Shown here: piece after piece, positions 7,633 through 19,213 of the stretch
How the letters are laid out: the number at the start of each line of letters is the position of its first letter
Numbering within the stretch: the first letter of the stretch is position 1
Assembly (NCBI RefSeq): GCF_002266435.3
Contig: NZ_CP029426.2
Span: 2,634,001-2,698,000, forward strand
Direction: 5' to 3'
DNA length: 64,000 nt
Origin: Bradyrhizobium amphicarpaeae
GTDB lineage: Bacteria; Pseudomonadota; Alphaproteobacteria; Rhizobiales; Xanthobacteraceae
Translations under genes and position numbers: made by a program
The notes under the pieces: model-generated
The model's database searches: none
What the model was told of the DNA's origin: nothing
The model's input: only the letters and a program-made list of their open reading frames with translations

Positions 7633-9762
7633 ATGTCCAATTCCAAAGATGCCGTCCGCAAGGTGCTTGACCAGGTCAAGGCGGACAACCGCACCAGCCT
7701 GACCGCGCCGGAAGGCAAGCTGGTCTGCGACGCCTACGGCATTCCGGTACCGAAGGAGGGCGTGGCGAAGTCGGCGGGCGAGGCCGGCAAGATGGCCTCC
7801 GGAATGGGCTTCCCGGTCGTGATGAAGATCGTCTCGCCGGACATTCTCCACAAGACCGAAGCCGGCGGCGTCATCGTCGGCCTCAAGACCGCCGAGGACG
7901 CCGAAAAGGCCTATGAGACCATTCTCGGCAACGCCAGGAAGTACAAGGCCGACGCCAAGATCGACGGCGTCCAGGTGCAGCAGATGCTGGCCGGCGGCAC
8001 CGAAGTCATCGTCGGCTCGATCACTGACGGCTCGTTCGGCAAGCTGGTCGCCTTCGGCCTCGGTGGCGTGCTGGTCGAGGTGTTGAAGGACATCACCTTC
8101 CGTCTCGCGCCCGCGACCAAGGAGGACGCGCTCTCGATGCTCGACGGCATCCAGGCGCACGAGATTCTCAAGGGCGTGCGCGGCGGCGAGGCGGTCAACC
8201 GCAACGCGCTTGCCGATGTCATCGTCAAGGTCTCGCAGCTCGTGACAGATTTCCCTGAAATCGTCGAGCTCGACCTCAATCCGGTGTTCGCGACGGCAAA
8301 GGGCGCGACAGCCGCTGACGTGCGCATCGTTGTTGACTTCGCCTATGTGCCGAAGCCGAAGCCGCGCCCGACCGAAGAGATCGTCGCGGCGATGAGCCGC
8401 ATCATGCAGCCGAAGGCGGTCGCCGTGGTCGGCGCCTCCGCCGAAGACGGCAAGATCGGCAACTCCGTGATGAAGAACCTCATCAACGGTGGCTACAAGG
8501 GCGACATCTATCCGATCCATCCGAAGGCCGCCGAGATCCTCGGCTACAAGGCCTACAAGAGCGTCAAGGACGTGCCGGGCGTGATCGACACCGCGGTGTT
8601 CGCGATCCCCGCGAAGTTCGTCGCGGCGGCGCTCACCGAATGCGGCGAGAAGAAAATCCCGGGCGCGGTGCTGATCCCGTCGGGCTTTGCGGAGGCCGGC
8701 GCGCCGGAGCTGCAGGCCGAGATCGTCGAGGTCGGGAAGAAATACGACATCCGCCTGATGGGGCCGAACATCTACGGCTTCTACTATACGCCGGCCAATC
8801 TCTGCGCGACCTTCTGCACGGCCTACGACGTCAAGGGCCACGCGGCGCTGTCGTCGCAGTCGGGCGGCATCGGCATGGCCATCATCGGCTTCTCGCGCTC
8901 GGCCAAGATGGGCGTCTCGGCCATCGTCGGCCTCGGCAACAAGTCCGATATCGACGAGGACGATCTGCTCGCCTTCTTCGAGCAGGACCCGAACACCAAC
9001 CTGATCGCTCAGCACTGCGAAGACCTGAAGGACGGTCGTGCCTTTGCGGAGGCCGCAAAGCGCGTCTCCAAGAAGAAGCCCGTCATCGTGCTCAAGGCCG
9101 GACGTACCTCGGCCGGCGCCAAGGCGGCCTCGTCGCATACCGGCGCGCTCGCCGGTAACGACAAGATCTACGAGGACGTGCTGGCGCAGTCGGGCGTGAT
9201 CCGCGCCCGCAGCCTGCGGCAATTGCTCGAATTCGCCCGCGGCGTGCCGGTGCTGCCGACGCCAAAGGGCGAGAACGTGCTGATCATCACCGGTGCCGGC
9301 GGTTCCGGCGTGCTGCTGTCCGACTCCTGCGTCGACAACGGCCTGTCGCTGATGTCGATGCCGCCGGATCTCGATGCGGCCTTCCGCAAATTCATCCCGC
9401 CGTTCGGAGCTGCCGGAAATCCTGTGGATATCACCGGCGGCGAGCCGCCGATCACCTACGTCAACACGGTGAAGCTCGGCCTCTCCGACGAGCGCATCCA
9501 TTCGCTGATCCTCGGCTATTGGCACACCATCGTCACGCCGCCGATGGTGTTCGCCCGCAACATGGTCGAGGTGAAGAAGGAGATGGAGGCCAAGGGCTTC
9601 GTGAAGCCGATCGTCGCCTCGCTCGCGGGCGACGTCGAGGTCGAGGAAGCCGCCGAATATCTCTACCAGAACGGCATCCCGGCCTACGCCTATTCGACCG
9701 AGCTGCCGGTCGAGGTGCTCGGTGCCAAGTACAAATGGGCGCGCGGGGCAGGGCTGCTCTGA
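7633..9762 (+). CDS. ADP-forming acid-CoA ligase, single chain, beta-alpha domain order
   Basis: 709 residues. Domain order is ATP-grasp (about 20-235, with DILHKTEAGGVIVGL and His73), then CoA-binding Rossmann (about 255-385, AVVGASAEDGKIGNSVM), then succinyl-CoA-synthetase-like (about 395-700) with the SSHTGALAGND loop carrying the likely phosphohistidine His502. Enzymes of this family make an acyl-CoA from a carboxylic acid, ATP and CoA through a phosphohistidine. Many family members have the ATP-grasp part at the C-terminus; here it is first. The gene diverges from the oxalate regulator and shares its operator region, so its acid is probably oxalate-related (for example oxalate or formate); this is inference. 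Start ATG follows AAGGGAGAAG. Confidence 0.85.
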   Translation: MSNSKDAVRKVLDQVKADNRTSLTAPEGKLVCDAYGIPVPKEGVAKSAGEAGKMASGMGFPVVMKIVSPDILHKTEAGGVIVGLKTAEDAEKAYETILGNARKYKADAKIDGVQVQQMLAGGTEVIVGSITDGSFGKLVAFGLGGVLVEVLKDITFRLAPATKEDALSMLDGIQAHEILKGVRGGEAVNRNALADVIVKVSQLVTDFPEIVELDLNPVFATAKGATAADVRIVVDFAYVPKPKPRPTEEIVAAMSRIMQPKAVAVVGASAEDGKIGNSVMKNLINGGYKGDIYPIHPKAAEILGYKAYKSVKDVPGVIDTAVFAIPAKFVAAALTECGEKKIPGAVLIPSGFAEAGAPELQAEIVEVGKKYDIRLMGPNIYGFYYTPANLCATFCTAYDVKGHAALSSQSGGIGMAIIGFSRSAKMGVSAIVGLGNKSDIDEDDLLAFFEQDPNTNLIAQHCEDLKDGRAFAEAAKRVSKKKPVIVLKAGRTSAGAKAASSHTGALAGNDKIYEDVLAQSGVIRARSLRQLLEFARGVPVLPTPKGENVLIITGAGGSGVLLSDSCVDNGLSLMSMPPDLDAAFRKFIPPFGAAGNPVDITGGEPPITYVNTVKLGLSDERIHSLILGYWHTIVTPPMVFARNMVEVKKEMEAKGFVKPIVASLAGDVEVEEAAEYLYQNGIPAYAYSTELPVEVLGAKYKWARGAGLL

Positions 9763-9768
9763 CGATCT

Positions 9769-9797
9769 TCGCCTCTCCCCGCTTGCGGAGAGAGGCC
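9769..9797. repeat. Short palindromic repeat
   Basis: GCCTCTC...GAGAGGC hairpin around CCCCGCTTGCGGA. It belongs to the same type as the hairpins at 44353 and 58776. Confidence 0.55.
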
Positions 9798-9825
9798 GGG
9801 ATTTGCGCAGCAAGTGCAGGTCGCG

Positions 9826-10665
9826 ATGAGCAAGACCATGATCCGGCGCAAATTGATCGAGCCCCGATCATCGGAGGCCGACAACGACACGCGCGACGGC
9901 GGCGTGCAGTCCGTCGATCGCGCGCTGTCGATCCTGGAAACGCTGGCCGAGGACGACGAAGGTTATCGGCTCAGCGATCTCGCGGTGCGCACCGGGCTGT
10001 CGGCCTCGACCGTGCACCGCCTGCTGGCAACGCTGGAGGGCCGCCGCTTCGTGCAGTTCGACCGCACGCAGTCCAAATGGCATGTCGGCTCGCGCGCCTT
10101 CACGGTGGGCGCGAGCTTTGCGCGGCGACGCAATTTCTCCACGCAGGCAATTCCTTACTTGCGCAAGTTGCGTGATCTCACCCGCGAGACCGCCAATCTC
10201 GCCGTGGTCGACGACGAGTTCATCATCGTGCTGACCCGCATGGAGAGCCGCGAGATCATGCGCTCGCTGACCCTGGTCGGTGGCCGTGTTCCCATGGTGA
10301 CGTCGGGCGTCGGCAAGGCCGTGCTCGCAACCTATTCCGATGAGGACGTCGGCGCCGTCATCCGCCATCACGGCATGCCCCGGTTGACCGAGAAGTCGAT
10401 CGTGCGGCCGAGCGACCTCTTCAAGGAGCTCGAAACAATCCGCAGGCAGGGTTTTGCGCTCGACGACGAAGAAGCCTGCATGGGGCTGCGCTGTGTTGCG
10501 GCGGTGGTCTACAACGACCGTGCCGATCCGCTCGCGGCGATTTCGGTCTCCGGCATGACCAGCCGGATGACCGACCAGCGGTTGCCTGAAATCGGGCAAA
10601 TCGTCCGGGATGTCGCCGCCGAACTGACGGCCGCCCTTGGTGGGGTGAACCCGGTGCCCCACTGA
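9826..10665 (+). CDS. IclR-family transcriptional regulator
   Basis: 279 residues from ATG 9826, which has AGG a suitable distance before it; a GTG at 9814 in the same frame would add four residues. The N-terminal helix-turn-helix (about 30-90, LSDLAVRTGLSASTVHRLLA) and the IclR effector domain (about 100-270, ending in the family's CMGLRCVAAVVYNDR and AISVSGMTSRM segments) are complete. It sits between the acid-CoA ligase and a tripartite tricarboxylate transporter on the same strand and probably controls the transporter. The ligand is presumably a small carboxylate. Confidence 0.88.
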   Translation: MSKTMIRRKLIEPRSSEADNDTRDGGVQSVDRALSILETLAEDDEGYRLSDLAVRTGLSASTVHRLLATLEGRRFVQFDRTQSKWHVGSRAFTVGASFARRRNFSTQAIPYLRKLRDLTRETANLAVVDDEFIIVLTRMESREIMRSLTLVGGRVPMVTSGVGKAVLATYSDEDVGAVIRHHGMPRLTEKSIVRPSDLFKELETIRRQGFALDDEEACMGLRCVAAVVYNDRADPLAAISVSGMTSRMTDQRLPEIGQIVRDVAAELTAALGGVNPVPH

Positions 10666-10708
10666 CCACGCGCGTCGTCCAGGGGATGTCGCTGGACAGG
10701 TCCGGCGT

Positions 10709-10729
10709 TTTGGTTGATATGCGACCAAA
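10709..10729. promoter_or_regulatory. Operator candidate upstream of tctC
   Basis: TTTGGT-N9-ACCAAA, a perfect 6+6 inverted repeat, 45 bases before the tctC start and 43 bases after the IclR stop. IclR proteins usually bind palindromes of about this size. The assignment is inference from position. Confidence 0.45.
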
Positions 10730-10774
10730 CGACACAATGCGGCGAACGTCCGCATGAGCCTGGAGAACGTCCTC

Positions 10775-11743
10775 ATGTTCCATTTTTCCGCGCGCCTTGC
10801 CGGCGCAGCCGTCGCGCTGACCCTTGCAGCGACGGCGCCCGCTTTTGCCCAGCAGCTCGAGCTCAAGCTGATGGCGCCGGCGGCTCCCGGCGGCGGCTGG
10901 GACCAGACCGCGCGCTCGATGCAGCAGGCGCTGGTCGCCGCGGGCGTCGCGCGCAGCGTGCAGGTCGTCAACGTTCCCGGCGCCGGCGGCAGCGTCGGCA
11001 TCGCGCAGTTCGTCAACGGCGCCAAGGGCGACGGCAACCAGCTGATGGTCAACGGCTTCGTCATGGTCGGCGCGCTCGCCATGAACAAGTCGCCGGTGAC
11101 GCTCGAGCAGGTGACGCCGATTGCGCGCCTGACCGAGGAAATCCAGGTGATCGTGGTGCCCGCGAATTCGCCGATCAAGACCGCGCAGGATCTGGCCGCC
11201 GCGGTGAAGGCCGATATCGCCAAGGTCACTTTCGCCGGCGGCTCGGCCGGTGGCGTCGACCACGTGATGGCGGCACTGTTCGCCGGCGCGGTCGGGGCCG
11301 ACGCCAAGAAGATCAACTACATCCCGTTCTCCGGCGGCGGCGAGTCGCTGGCGGCCATCCTCGGCGGCAAGGTCACCGCGGGTATTTCGGGCTTGAGCGA
11401 ATATGACGGCCAGATCAAGTCCGGCAAGCTGCGCGCGATCGGTGTGACCTCGGAGAAACGCATCCCGGGCAGCGACATTCCGACCTTCAAGGAGCAGGGA
11501 ATCGACCTCGTGATCGCCAACTGGCGTTCGGTGGTGGCGCCTCCCGGCATCACGCCCGAGCAGAAGAAGACGCTGAGCGATGCGGTCGAGAAGATGGTGA
11601 AGTCGGACGCCTGGAAGGAGATCCTCAAGCAGAAGGGCTGGGAAGACGCCTATCTCGGCGGTGACGCCTTCGCCGACTTCCTGAAGAAGGAAACCGTGCG
11701 CGTCACCGACGTGCTGAAATCGGTCGGCCTCGTCAAGTCATGA
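10775..11743 (+). CDS. tctC: Tripartite tricarboxylate transporter, periplasmic binding protein
   Basis: 322 residues from ATG 10775; the upstream in-frame ATG at 10754 would leave a poorer signal peptide and has no ribosome site, whereas GGAGA precedes 10775. The signal peptide ends at TAPAFAQQ. The mature part is a Bug/TctC solute receptor: [17 protein letters not shown] at the start, the [16 protein letters not shown] loop and the late [17 protein letters not shown] segment. It binds a carboxylate in the periplasm for TctBA. It overlaps tctB by 4 bases, so the three genes are one operon. Confidence 0.92.
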   Translation: MFHFSARLAGAAVALTLAATAPAFAQQLELKLMAPAAPGGGWDQTARSMQQALVAAGVARSVQVVNVPGAGGSVGIAQFVNGAKGDGNQLMVNGFVMVGALAMNKSPVTLEQVTPIARLTEEIQVIVVPANSPIKTAQDLAAAVKADIAKVTFAGGSAGGVDHVMAALFAGAVGADAKKINYIPFSGGGESLAAILGGKVTAGISGLSEYDGQIKSGKLRAIGVTSEKRIPGSDIPTFKEQGIDLVIANWRSVVAPPGITPEQKKTLSDAVEKMVKSDAWKEILKQKGWEDAYLGGDAFADFLKKETVRVTDVLKSVGLVKS

Positions 11744-12225
11744 GCTCAGGCGATCCCGTCCAGCCACCGCGGCGCGTCGATCGCGCCGGCATCGTCATCG
11801 CTGCACTGCTCGCAGGCCTCGCCGCCGTGCTGGTCTTCGACGCGCGCGGCCTGTCATCCACCACGATGTATGGGATGGGGCCGGAGGCGATGCCGGTCGT
11901 GGTCGCCTGTGGTCTTGCGCTGCTCGCGATCGGGAATTTCGTCGACGCGTTGCGCGGCAATCTGCCGGCGCGCGAGAGCGCCGATCCTGTGCCGGTGGTC
12001 CTGATCCTCATCGGCCTTGCGCTGCTGATCGCCATCATCGGCTTCGGCGGCGGCTTCATCCTGGCGACCTCGGCGCTGTTCGTGACGACGTCGGCCGCCT
12101 TCGGCCGCCGAGCCATTCTCGTCGACAGCGTCATAGCCCTCGTGATGTCGACCCTGATCTATCTCGCGTTCGACCGGCTGCTCACGCTCAGCCTTCCGAC
12201 CGGCCCGCTGGAGCGATTGCTGTGA
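11740..12225 (+). CDS. tctB: Tripartite tricarboxylate transporter, small membrane subunit
   Basis: 161 residues with four hydrophobic segments (about 17-33, 49-65, 84-100 and 125-145), the expected TctB topology. It overlaps tctC by ATGA at its start and tctA at its end. Its role is to support the large TctA permease; sequence conservation in this subunit is weak, so the call leans on topology and position. Confidence 0.9.
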   Translation: MSSGDPVQPPRRVDRAGIVIAALLAGLAAVLVFDARGLSSTTMYGMGPEAMPVVVACGLALLAIGNFVDALRGNLPARESADPVPVVLILIGLALLIAIIGFGGGFILATSALFVTTSAAFGRRAILVDSVIALVMSTLIYLAFDRLLTLSLPTGPLERLL

Positions 12226-13724
12226 TGGACACCTTTGCCGCGCTGGCCCACGGCATGGCGGTCGCCGTCCAGCCGATGAATCTGCTTTACGCGCTGATCG
12301 GTGTGTTCCTCGGCACCGCCGTGGGCGTGCTGCCTGGCATCGGCCCGGCGCTGACGGTCGCGCTGCTGCTGCCCGTGACCTACAAGCTCGACCCCGGCGG
12401 TTCGCTGATCATGTTCGCCGGCATCTATTATGGCGGCATGTATGGCGGCTCCACCACCGCGATCCTGATCAACACGCCCGGCGAGAGCGCCTCGATGGCG
12501 ACCGCGCTCGAAGGCAACAAGATGGCCAAGGCCGGCCGCGGCGGGCCTGCGCTTGCGACCTCCGCGATCGGCTCCTTTGTCGCCGGCACCATTGCTACGA
12601 TTGGCTTGGCCTTCCTCGCGCCGTGGCTGGTCGATTTCGCCGTGCGCTTCGGCCCTGAGGATTATTTCGCGCTGATGTGCGTTGCCTTCGTCACGGTGTC
12701 GGCGACCTTCGGCGATTCCCCGGTTCGCGGCCTGACCAGCCTGTTCATCGGCCTCACGCTCGGTCTCGTCGGAATCGACAAGCTGACTGGCCAGGCGCGG
12801 CTTGCGTTCGGCGTTCCTGAACTGCTCGACGGCGTCGAGGTGACGACGCTTGCGGTCGGCCTGTTCGCGGTGGGCGAGGCGCTCTATGTCGCGTCGCGCC
12901 GCCACCACAGCGAGGAGAAGCTCGAGCCGGTGCGCGGCTCGCTGTGGATGACAAAGGAAGACTGGAAGCGGTCGTGGAAGCCATGGCTTCGCGGCACGAT
13001 GTTCGGCTTTCCGATCGGCGCGCTGCCCGCGGGCGGCGCGGAGATCCCGACTTTCCTGTCCTATTCGACCGAGAAGCGTCTGACAAAGTATCCCGAGGAA
13101 TTTGGCAAGGGGGCGATCGAAGGCGTCGCAGGACCGGAAGCCGCCAACAACGCCTCGGCCGCCGGCACGCTGGTGCCGCTCTTGACGCTGGGACTGCCGA
13201 CCTCGGCGACGGCCGCGATGATGCTGGCGGGCTTCCAGCAATACGGCCTCAACCCGGGGCCGCTGCTGTTCGCCGAGCGGCCGGACCTCGTGTGGGGCCT
13301 GATCGCGAGCCTGTTCATCGCCAATTGCATGCTGCTGGTGCTCAATCTGCCGCTGGTCGGCCTGTGGGTGCGGCTGCTGGCAATCCCGCAGCCATGGCTC
13401 TATGCCGGCATCCTCGTGTTCGCGACCATGGGCACCATCGCCGCCAAGCCGTCTGTGGTCGAATTGTCGATGCTGGCCGGCTTCGGCGTGCTTGGTTTCC
13501 TGATGCGTCGGTTCGACTTTCCGATCGCGCCCGTCGTGGTCGGCCTGATCCTCGGCCCGATCGCCGAGAGCCAGTTGCGCAGAGCACTCGCCATCAGCCT
13601 CGGCGATCCCATGACGCTGCTGCAGAGCCCGATCTCGGCGACGCTGCTCGGCCTTGCGCTGGTTGCGTTGCTGGCTCCATTCGTGCTGAAGGGGATGGGA
13701 CGCTTCAAGGCGACCGAGGACTAG
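12225..13724 (+). CDS. tctA: Tripartite tricarboxylate transporter, large permease subunit
   Basis: 499 residues from the ATG at 12225 that overlaps the tctB stop; an in-frame GTG one codon earlier is possible. About eleven to twelve membrane segments. The TctA hallmarks are present: [20 protein letters not shown] near the start, [20 protein letters not shown], and [17 protein letters not shown] in the second half, the two related loops thought to line the substrate site. It completes a sodium- or proton-driven importer for a di- or tricarboxylate. The last part ends in GRFKATED. Confidence 0.94.
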   Translation: MDTFAALAHGMAVAVQPMNLLYALIGVFLGTAVGVLPGIGPALTVALLLPVTYKLDPGGSLIMFAGIYYGGMYGGSTTAILINTPGESASMATALEGNKMAKAGRGGPALATSAIGSFVAGTIATIGLAFLAPWLVDFAVRFGPEDYFALMCVAFVTVSATFGDSPVRGLTSLFIGLTLGLVGIDKLTGQARLAFGVPELLDGVEVTTLAVGLFAVGEALYVASRRHHSEEKLEPVRGSLWMTKEDWKRSWKPWLRGTMFGFPIGALPAGGAEIPTFLSYSTEKRLTKYPEEFGKGAIEGVAGPEAANNASAAGTLVPLLTLGLPTSATAAMMLAGFQQYGLNPGPLLFAERPDLVWGLIASLFIANCMLLVLNLPLVGLWVRLLAIPQPWLYAGILVFATMGTIAAKPSVVELSMLAGFGVLGFLMRRFDFPIAPVVVGLILGPIAESQLRRALAISLGDPMTLLQSPISATLLGLALVALLAPFVLKGMGRFKATED

Positions 13725-13777
13725 CCGTCTTCGCGCCCACGTCGTCCAATGCTGCGTCCATCTCTTGGGGATACGCC

Positions 13778-14578
13778 ATGCCGTCAGAACTTCGTTCGCC
13801 CCGTCTCGCCGTCCTGATCGACGCCGACAATGCGTCGGCGAAAATCGCCGATGGATTGTTCGAGGAGATCGCCAAGATCGGCGAGGCCAGCGTTCGCCGT
13901 ATCTACGGCGACTTCTCCAATGCGCGATCCAGGGGCTGGGCCGACATCCTGTCGAAACACGCCATCATCCCGCAGCAGCAGTTCGCCTATACGACGGGAA
14001 AGAACGCCTCCGACATCACGCTGGTCATCGACGCGATGGACCTGCTGCACAGTGGCCGCTTCGATGGCTTCTGCCTGGTGTCTTCCGACAGCGACTTCAC
14101 CCGGCTTGCCGCTCGCATCCGGGAGCAGGGCGTCGATGTCTTCGGGTTCGGCGAGCAGAAGACGCCGGAAAGCTTCCGGCAGGCCTGCCGGAGGTTCGTC
14201 TACACCGAGAATTTGCTCGCCGTCCCCGCGAGCACCCAGGATGCTGCCTTGAGGTCGCCACTGCTTCAACCCCCTGACGCAGCCATCTCCATGATCAAGA
14301 AGGTCATCGCCCAGATGGAAAGCGAAGACGGATGGGTTTCTCTCGGAGAGGTCGGAAAAGGACTTACCAACCTCGCCCCCGATTTCGATTCGAGAACCTA
14401 CGGCTCCCGCAAGCTGAGCGATCTTGTGCGAAAGACGAATTCGTTCGAAATCGATGAATCCAACGGCCGGTCGCTGCGCATACGGGTCAAGCCCATTGCC
14501 GCGCCGTCGCCAAGACGGCGGAACCCGCGCAGACCCGCAAAGTCGGTCACGGCGGGCGGCCCGGCGCCCAAGGCCTGA
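13778..14578 (+). CDS. NYN-domain protein with C-terminal LOTUS/OST-HTH domain
   Basis: 266 residues. Residues 8-150 are a NYN (PIN-like) domain: LIDADNAS with Asp15 and Asp17, SDITLVIDAMDLL, and LVSSDSDFTRLA, the acidic residues that bind metal in this nuclease fold. Residues about 165-235 (ISMIKKVIAQMESEDGWVSL to SFEIDESNGRSLRIRV) match a LOTUS/OST-HTH winged helix, which binds RNA in other proteins. The tail is basic and proline-rich. ATG 13778 gives the family's N-terminus; a much longer upstream frame is noncoding overlap with tctA. Probably an RNA-processing or RNA-binding protein; the target is unknown. Confidence 0.85.
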   Translation: MPSELRSPRLAVLIDADNASAKIADGLFEEIAKIGEASVRRIYGDFSNARSRGWADILSKHAIIPQQQFAYTTGKNASDITLVIDAMDLLHSGRFDGFCLVSSDSDFTRLAARIREQGVDVFGFGEQKTPESFRQACRRFVYTENLLAVPASTQDAALRSPLLQPPDAAISMIKKVIAQMESEDGWVSLGEVGKGLTNLAPDFDSRTYGSRKLSDLVRKTNSFEIDESNGRSLRIRVKPIAAPSPRRRNPRRPAKSVTAGGPAPKA

Positions 14579-14663
14579 GCAGGGCGTGCCGCTATATTTG
14601 TGCTTGCCCGGTTTGGCGCACGGCGTAACCATCGCAGGGCCGTAACGCCACGCGAGGGTCCCG

Positions 14664-16466
14664 ATGACCAGACTCACCCGCTTCGCCGTCGCCCCGCTAC
14701 ATGCGATGACCCGGCGCCTGGCCGATGTCGCCTCGGCGCGCCTCGCTCCGGATCTCGTCATCACAGGTGCGCGGGTGCTCTCGACCTATTCGGAGCGCAT
14801 CCATGCGGACCGCGAGGTCTGGATCACCGGCGGGCGCATCGCGGCAGTGAAGCCGGCCGGAGCGGCAAAGAAGGTCTGGAGTGATGTCGCGACTTACGAC
14901 ACGGCAGGCGGAATCATCGCGCCGGGCCTGGTCGATCCGCACATCCACATCGAATCCTCGATGGTGACGGCCTGCGCCTATGCGGAGGCGGCGCTGCTGA
15001 ACGGAACCACAACGATCTTCTGCGACAGCCACGAGATCGGCAACGTCATGGACGTCGCCGGCGTCGAGGCGATGCTGGAGGACGCCCGCGAAGCGCCGCT
15101 CTCGATCTTCTTGACGGTGCCGAGCACGGTGCCGGCAACGTCGGCCGAGTTGGAAACAGCCGGCGGCGATCTCACGCCGGACAAGATTGCCGGCCTGTTC
15201 GATCGCTGGCCCGAGGCGGTCGCGCTCGGCGAGAAGATGGACTTTGTCCCGGTCACGATGGGCGACGAGCGCAGCCATGCCATCCTCGCGGCCGCCTTGA
15301 AGCGTGGCCGTCCCGTCTCTGGCCACGTTTACGGCCGCGAATTCGTCGCGGCCTATGCGGCATCCGGCGTCACCGACACGCATGAAGCGATCGACCGCGA
15401 CATCGCCGACGACCTGCTCGATGCCGGCGTCTGGGTGTTTCTGCGCGGTGGTCCGCCGACGACGCCCTGGCATTCGCTGCCGCAGGCGATCCGCGCTGTC
15501 ACCGAGCTCGGCGCCTCGCACAAGCGTACCGCCGTGTGCACCGATGACCGCGATGCCGATGATCTGCTGTTGTTCGGCCTCGACTGGGTGGTGCGCGAGG
15601 CCGTGAAGGCGGGGATGTCGCCGGAGCAGGCCTGGTCCATGGGCTCGCTGCATGGCGCCACGCGCTTCGGCATGGACGGCGACGTCGGCGGGCTCGGCGG
15701 CGGCCGCCGTGCCGATCTGGTGCTGATGGACGATCAACTCAAGCCGCAATGCACCTGGTATGGCGGCGAACTCGTGGTCGAGCGCGGCAAGATCACGCCG
15801 CGGCTGGATCAGGCGCTCTCGCAGCGCTATCAATATCCGAAGGCAGCCTATGCGACCGTCAAGCTTCCGGAGAAGGTCAGGCTTACGCCGGAGCTGCCGG
15901 CGAAGGCCTGCACCGTCAACGCGATCAAGACCGCGTTGCCGGGCATCACGCTGATCCATAAGAAGGTCGCGATCGAGGCCGCCAAGGATTGGCCGTCATT
16001 GTTCGCGCGCTACGGCCTCTGCTTCGTTACGGTCGTCGAGCGCCACGGCAAATCCGCCGGAAATGTTGCCCATGGCCTGCTCAAGGACTTTGGCCTGAAG
16101 CGCGGCGCGGTTGCCTCCAGCGTCGGGCACGACAGCCACAACATCATCGTCGCCGGCACCAACGAGACCGATATGCAAGTCGCGGTCGCCGCCATCAAGG
16201 ACCAGCAGGGCGGCGTCTGCGTCGTCGCCGACGGCAAGGTGAGGGCGCTGGTTCCGCTGCCGATCGCGGGTCTGCTCTCCGACAAGCGCGTCACGGAGGT
16301 CGCCGAAGACGTAAGGGCGCTGAAGAAGGAATGGGCGGAGGCCGGCTGCACCATTCCCTACATGGGCTTCAATCTGATTCCCCTATCGGTCATTCCGGAA
16401 ATCCGCATCACCGACAAGGGCCTCGTGCTGGTGCCGCAGATGGAGCTGGCACCGCTGTTCGAGTGA
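14664..16466 (+). CDS. ade: Adenine deaminase
   Basis: 600 residues, amidohydrolase superfamily. It converts adenine to hypoxanthine and ammonia using metal ions. The metal-binding [16 protein letters not shown] has His93 and His95; [17 protein letters not shown] and [21 protein letters not shown] carry further ligands, and the adenine-deaminase-specific C-terminal domain is complete ([18 protein letters not shown]). GAGGG precedes the ATG. It lies upstream of gcl, and purine breakdown through allantoin ends in glyoxylate, the substrate of gcl, which makes the neighbourhood sensible. Confidence 0.9.
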   Translation: MTRLTRFAVAPLHAMTRRLADVASARLAPDLVITGARVLSTYSERIHADREVWITGGRIAAVKPAGAAKKVWSDVATYDTAGGIIAPGLVDPHIHIESSMVTACAYAEAALLNGTTTIFCDSHEIGNVMDVAGVEAMLEDAREAPLSIFLTVPSTVPATSAELETAGGDLTPDKIAGLFDRWPEAVALGEKMDFVPVTMGDERSHAILAAALKRGRPVSGHVYGREFVAAYAASGVTDTHEAIDRDIADDLLDAGVWVFLRGGPPTTPWHSLPQAIRAVTELGASHKRTAVCTDDRDADDLLLFGLDWVVREAVKAGMSPEQAWSMGSLHGATRFGMDGDVGGLGGGRRADLVLMDDQLKPQCTWYGGELVVERGKITPRLDQALSQRYQYPKAAYATVKLPEKVRLTPELPAKACTVNAIKTALPGITLIHKKVAIEAAKDWPSLFARYGLCFVTVVERHGKSAGNVAHGLLKDFGLKRGAVASSVGHDSHNIIVAGTNETDMQVAVAAIKDQQGGVCVVADGKVRALVPLPIAGLLSDKRVTEVAEDVRALKKEWAEAGCTIPYMGFNLIPLSVIPEIRITDKGLVLVPQMELAPLFE

Positions 16467-16547
16467 GGCGCTTTCACGCATTTCTTCATCTAACCGATTG
16501 AGGCTGCCGCAATTTTTCTGCGGCTGCCGCATCGTGGAAAATAAAAT

Positions 16548-16564
16548 CGATCTCGTTGAGATCG
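16548..16564. promoter_or_regulatory. Palindrome upstream of gcl
   Basis: CGATCTC-GTT-GAGATCG, a perfect 7+7 inverted repeat, 55 bases before the gcl start. It may be an operator or a leader hairpin. A GCCGCA/TGCGGC hairpin lies just upstream (about 16506-16525). Confidence 0.35.
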
Positions 16565-16618
16565 CGTCCTGCACGCCCGATGATCCCGCTCGCTGACGCA
16601 ACTCGAGCGAGGTCCGAT

Positions 16619-18403
<1,785 letters not shown>

Positions 18404-18415
18404 GGGAGAAGCATC

Positions 18416-19201
18416 ATGCCGAAATTCGCCGCCAACCTCACCATGCTCTTCAACGAGATGCCGTTCCTCGACCGCTTCGCTGCTGCGAAGGCAGCAGGCT
18501 TCTCCGGGGTCGAGTATCTCTTCCCCTATGATTTCGAGAAGGCACTGCTGCGCGAGCAACTCGAGGCCCACGGGCTGACGCAAGTGCTGCACAATCTGCC
18601 GGCCGGAAACTGGGCAGGGGGCGAGCGCGGTATCGCGATCCTGCCCGATCGCACCGCCGAATTCCGCGATGGCGTGTTCCGCGCCATCGACTATGCCAGG
18701 GCGATCGACTGCGAGCAGCTCAACTGCCTCGTGGGCATCGCGCCACATGACGCCGATCCGCGCGAGCTTCAGGAGACGCTGGTGGGAAATCTGCGCTTTG
18801 CGGCCTCGACGCTGGCGCGCGAGAACATCAAGCTGCTGGTCGAGCCGATCAACACGCTCGACATTCCCGGCTTCTTCCTCAACGGCACCGAGCGGGCGAT
18901 TCAGCTGATCTCCGAGGTGCGGTCGAACAATCTGTTCGTCCAGTACGATATCTATCACATGCAGATCATGGAGGGCGATCTCGCCCGCACCATGCAGGAA
19001 TATCTGCCGCAGATCGCCCACATCCAGCTCGCCGACAATCCCGGCCGGCACGAGCCGGGCACAGGCGAGATCAACTATCCCTTCCTGTTCCGCCACCTCG
19101 ACGCGATCGGTTATCGCGGCTGGATCGGCTGCGAATACAAGCCGCGCACCACGACGCTGGAGGGGCTTTCGTGGCACGCCGCGCAGACGTTCGAGACTTG
19201 A
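18416..19201 (+). CDS. hyi: Hydroxypyruvate isomerase
   Basis: 261 residues, xylose-isomerase-like TIM barrel. It interconverts hydroxypyruvate and tartronate semialdehyde. The two catalytic glutamates fall at the expected places, Glu143 in LLVEPINTLD and Glu240 in WIGCEYKP; metal ligands include QYDIYHMQ. GGGGAGAAG precedes the ATG, 12 bases after the gcl stop. The gene order gcl-hyi-glxR is the classical glyoxylate operon. Confidence 0.96.
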   Translation: MPKFAANLTMLFNEMPFLDRFAAAKAAGFSGVEYLFPYDFEKALLREQLEAHGLTQVLHNLPAGNWAGGERGIAILPDRTAEFRDGVFRAIDYARAIDCEQLNCLVGIAPHDADPRELQETLVGNLRFAASTLARENIKLLVEPINTLDIPGFFLNGTERAIQLISEVRSNNLFVQYDIYHMQIMEGDLARTMQEYLPQIAHIQLADNPGRHEPGTGEINYPFLFRHLDAIGYRGWIGCEYKPRTTTLEGLSWHAAQTFET

Positions 19202-19213
19202 GGAAAATTAGAC

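Noticed and set aside
7567..9813. A minus-strand open frame of 748 codons opposite the acid-CoA ligase
   Set aside because: It mirrors the ligase gene and has no recognisable motif; composition is typical of antisense frames.
12944..14578. A 544-residue version of the NYN protein
   Set aside because: The first 278 codons are an alternate frame of tctA; the conserved N-terminus begins at 13778.
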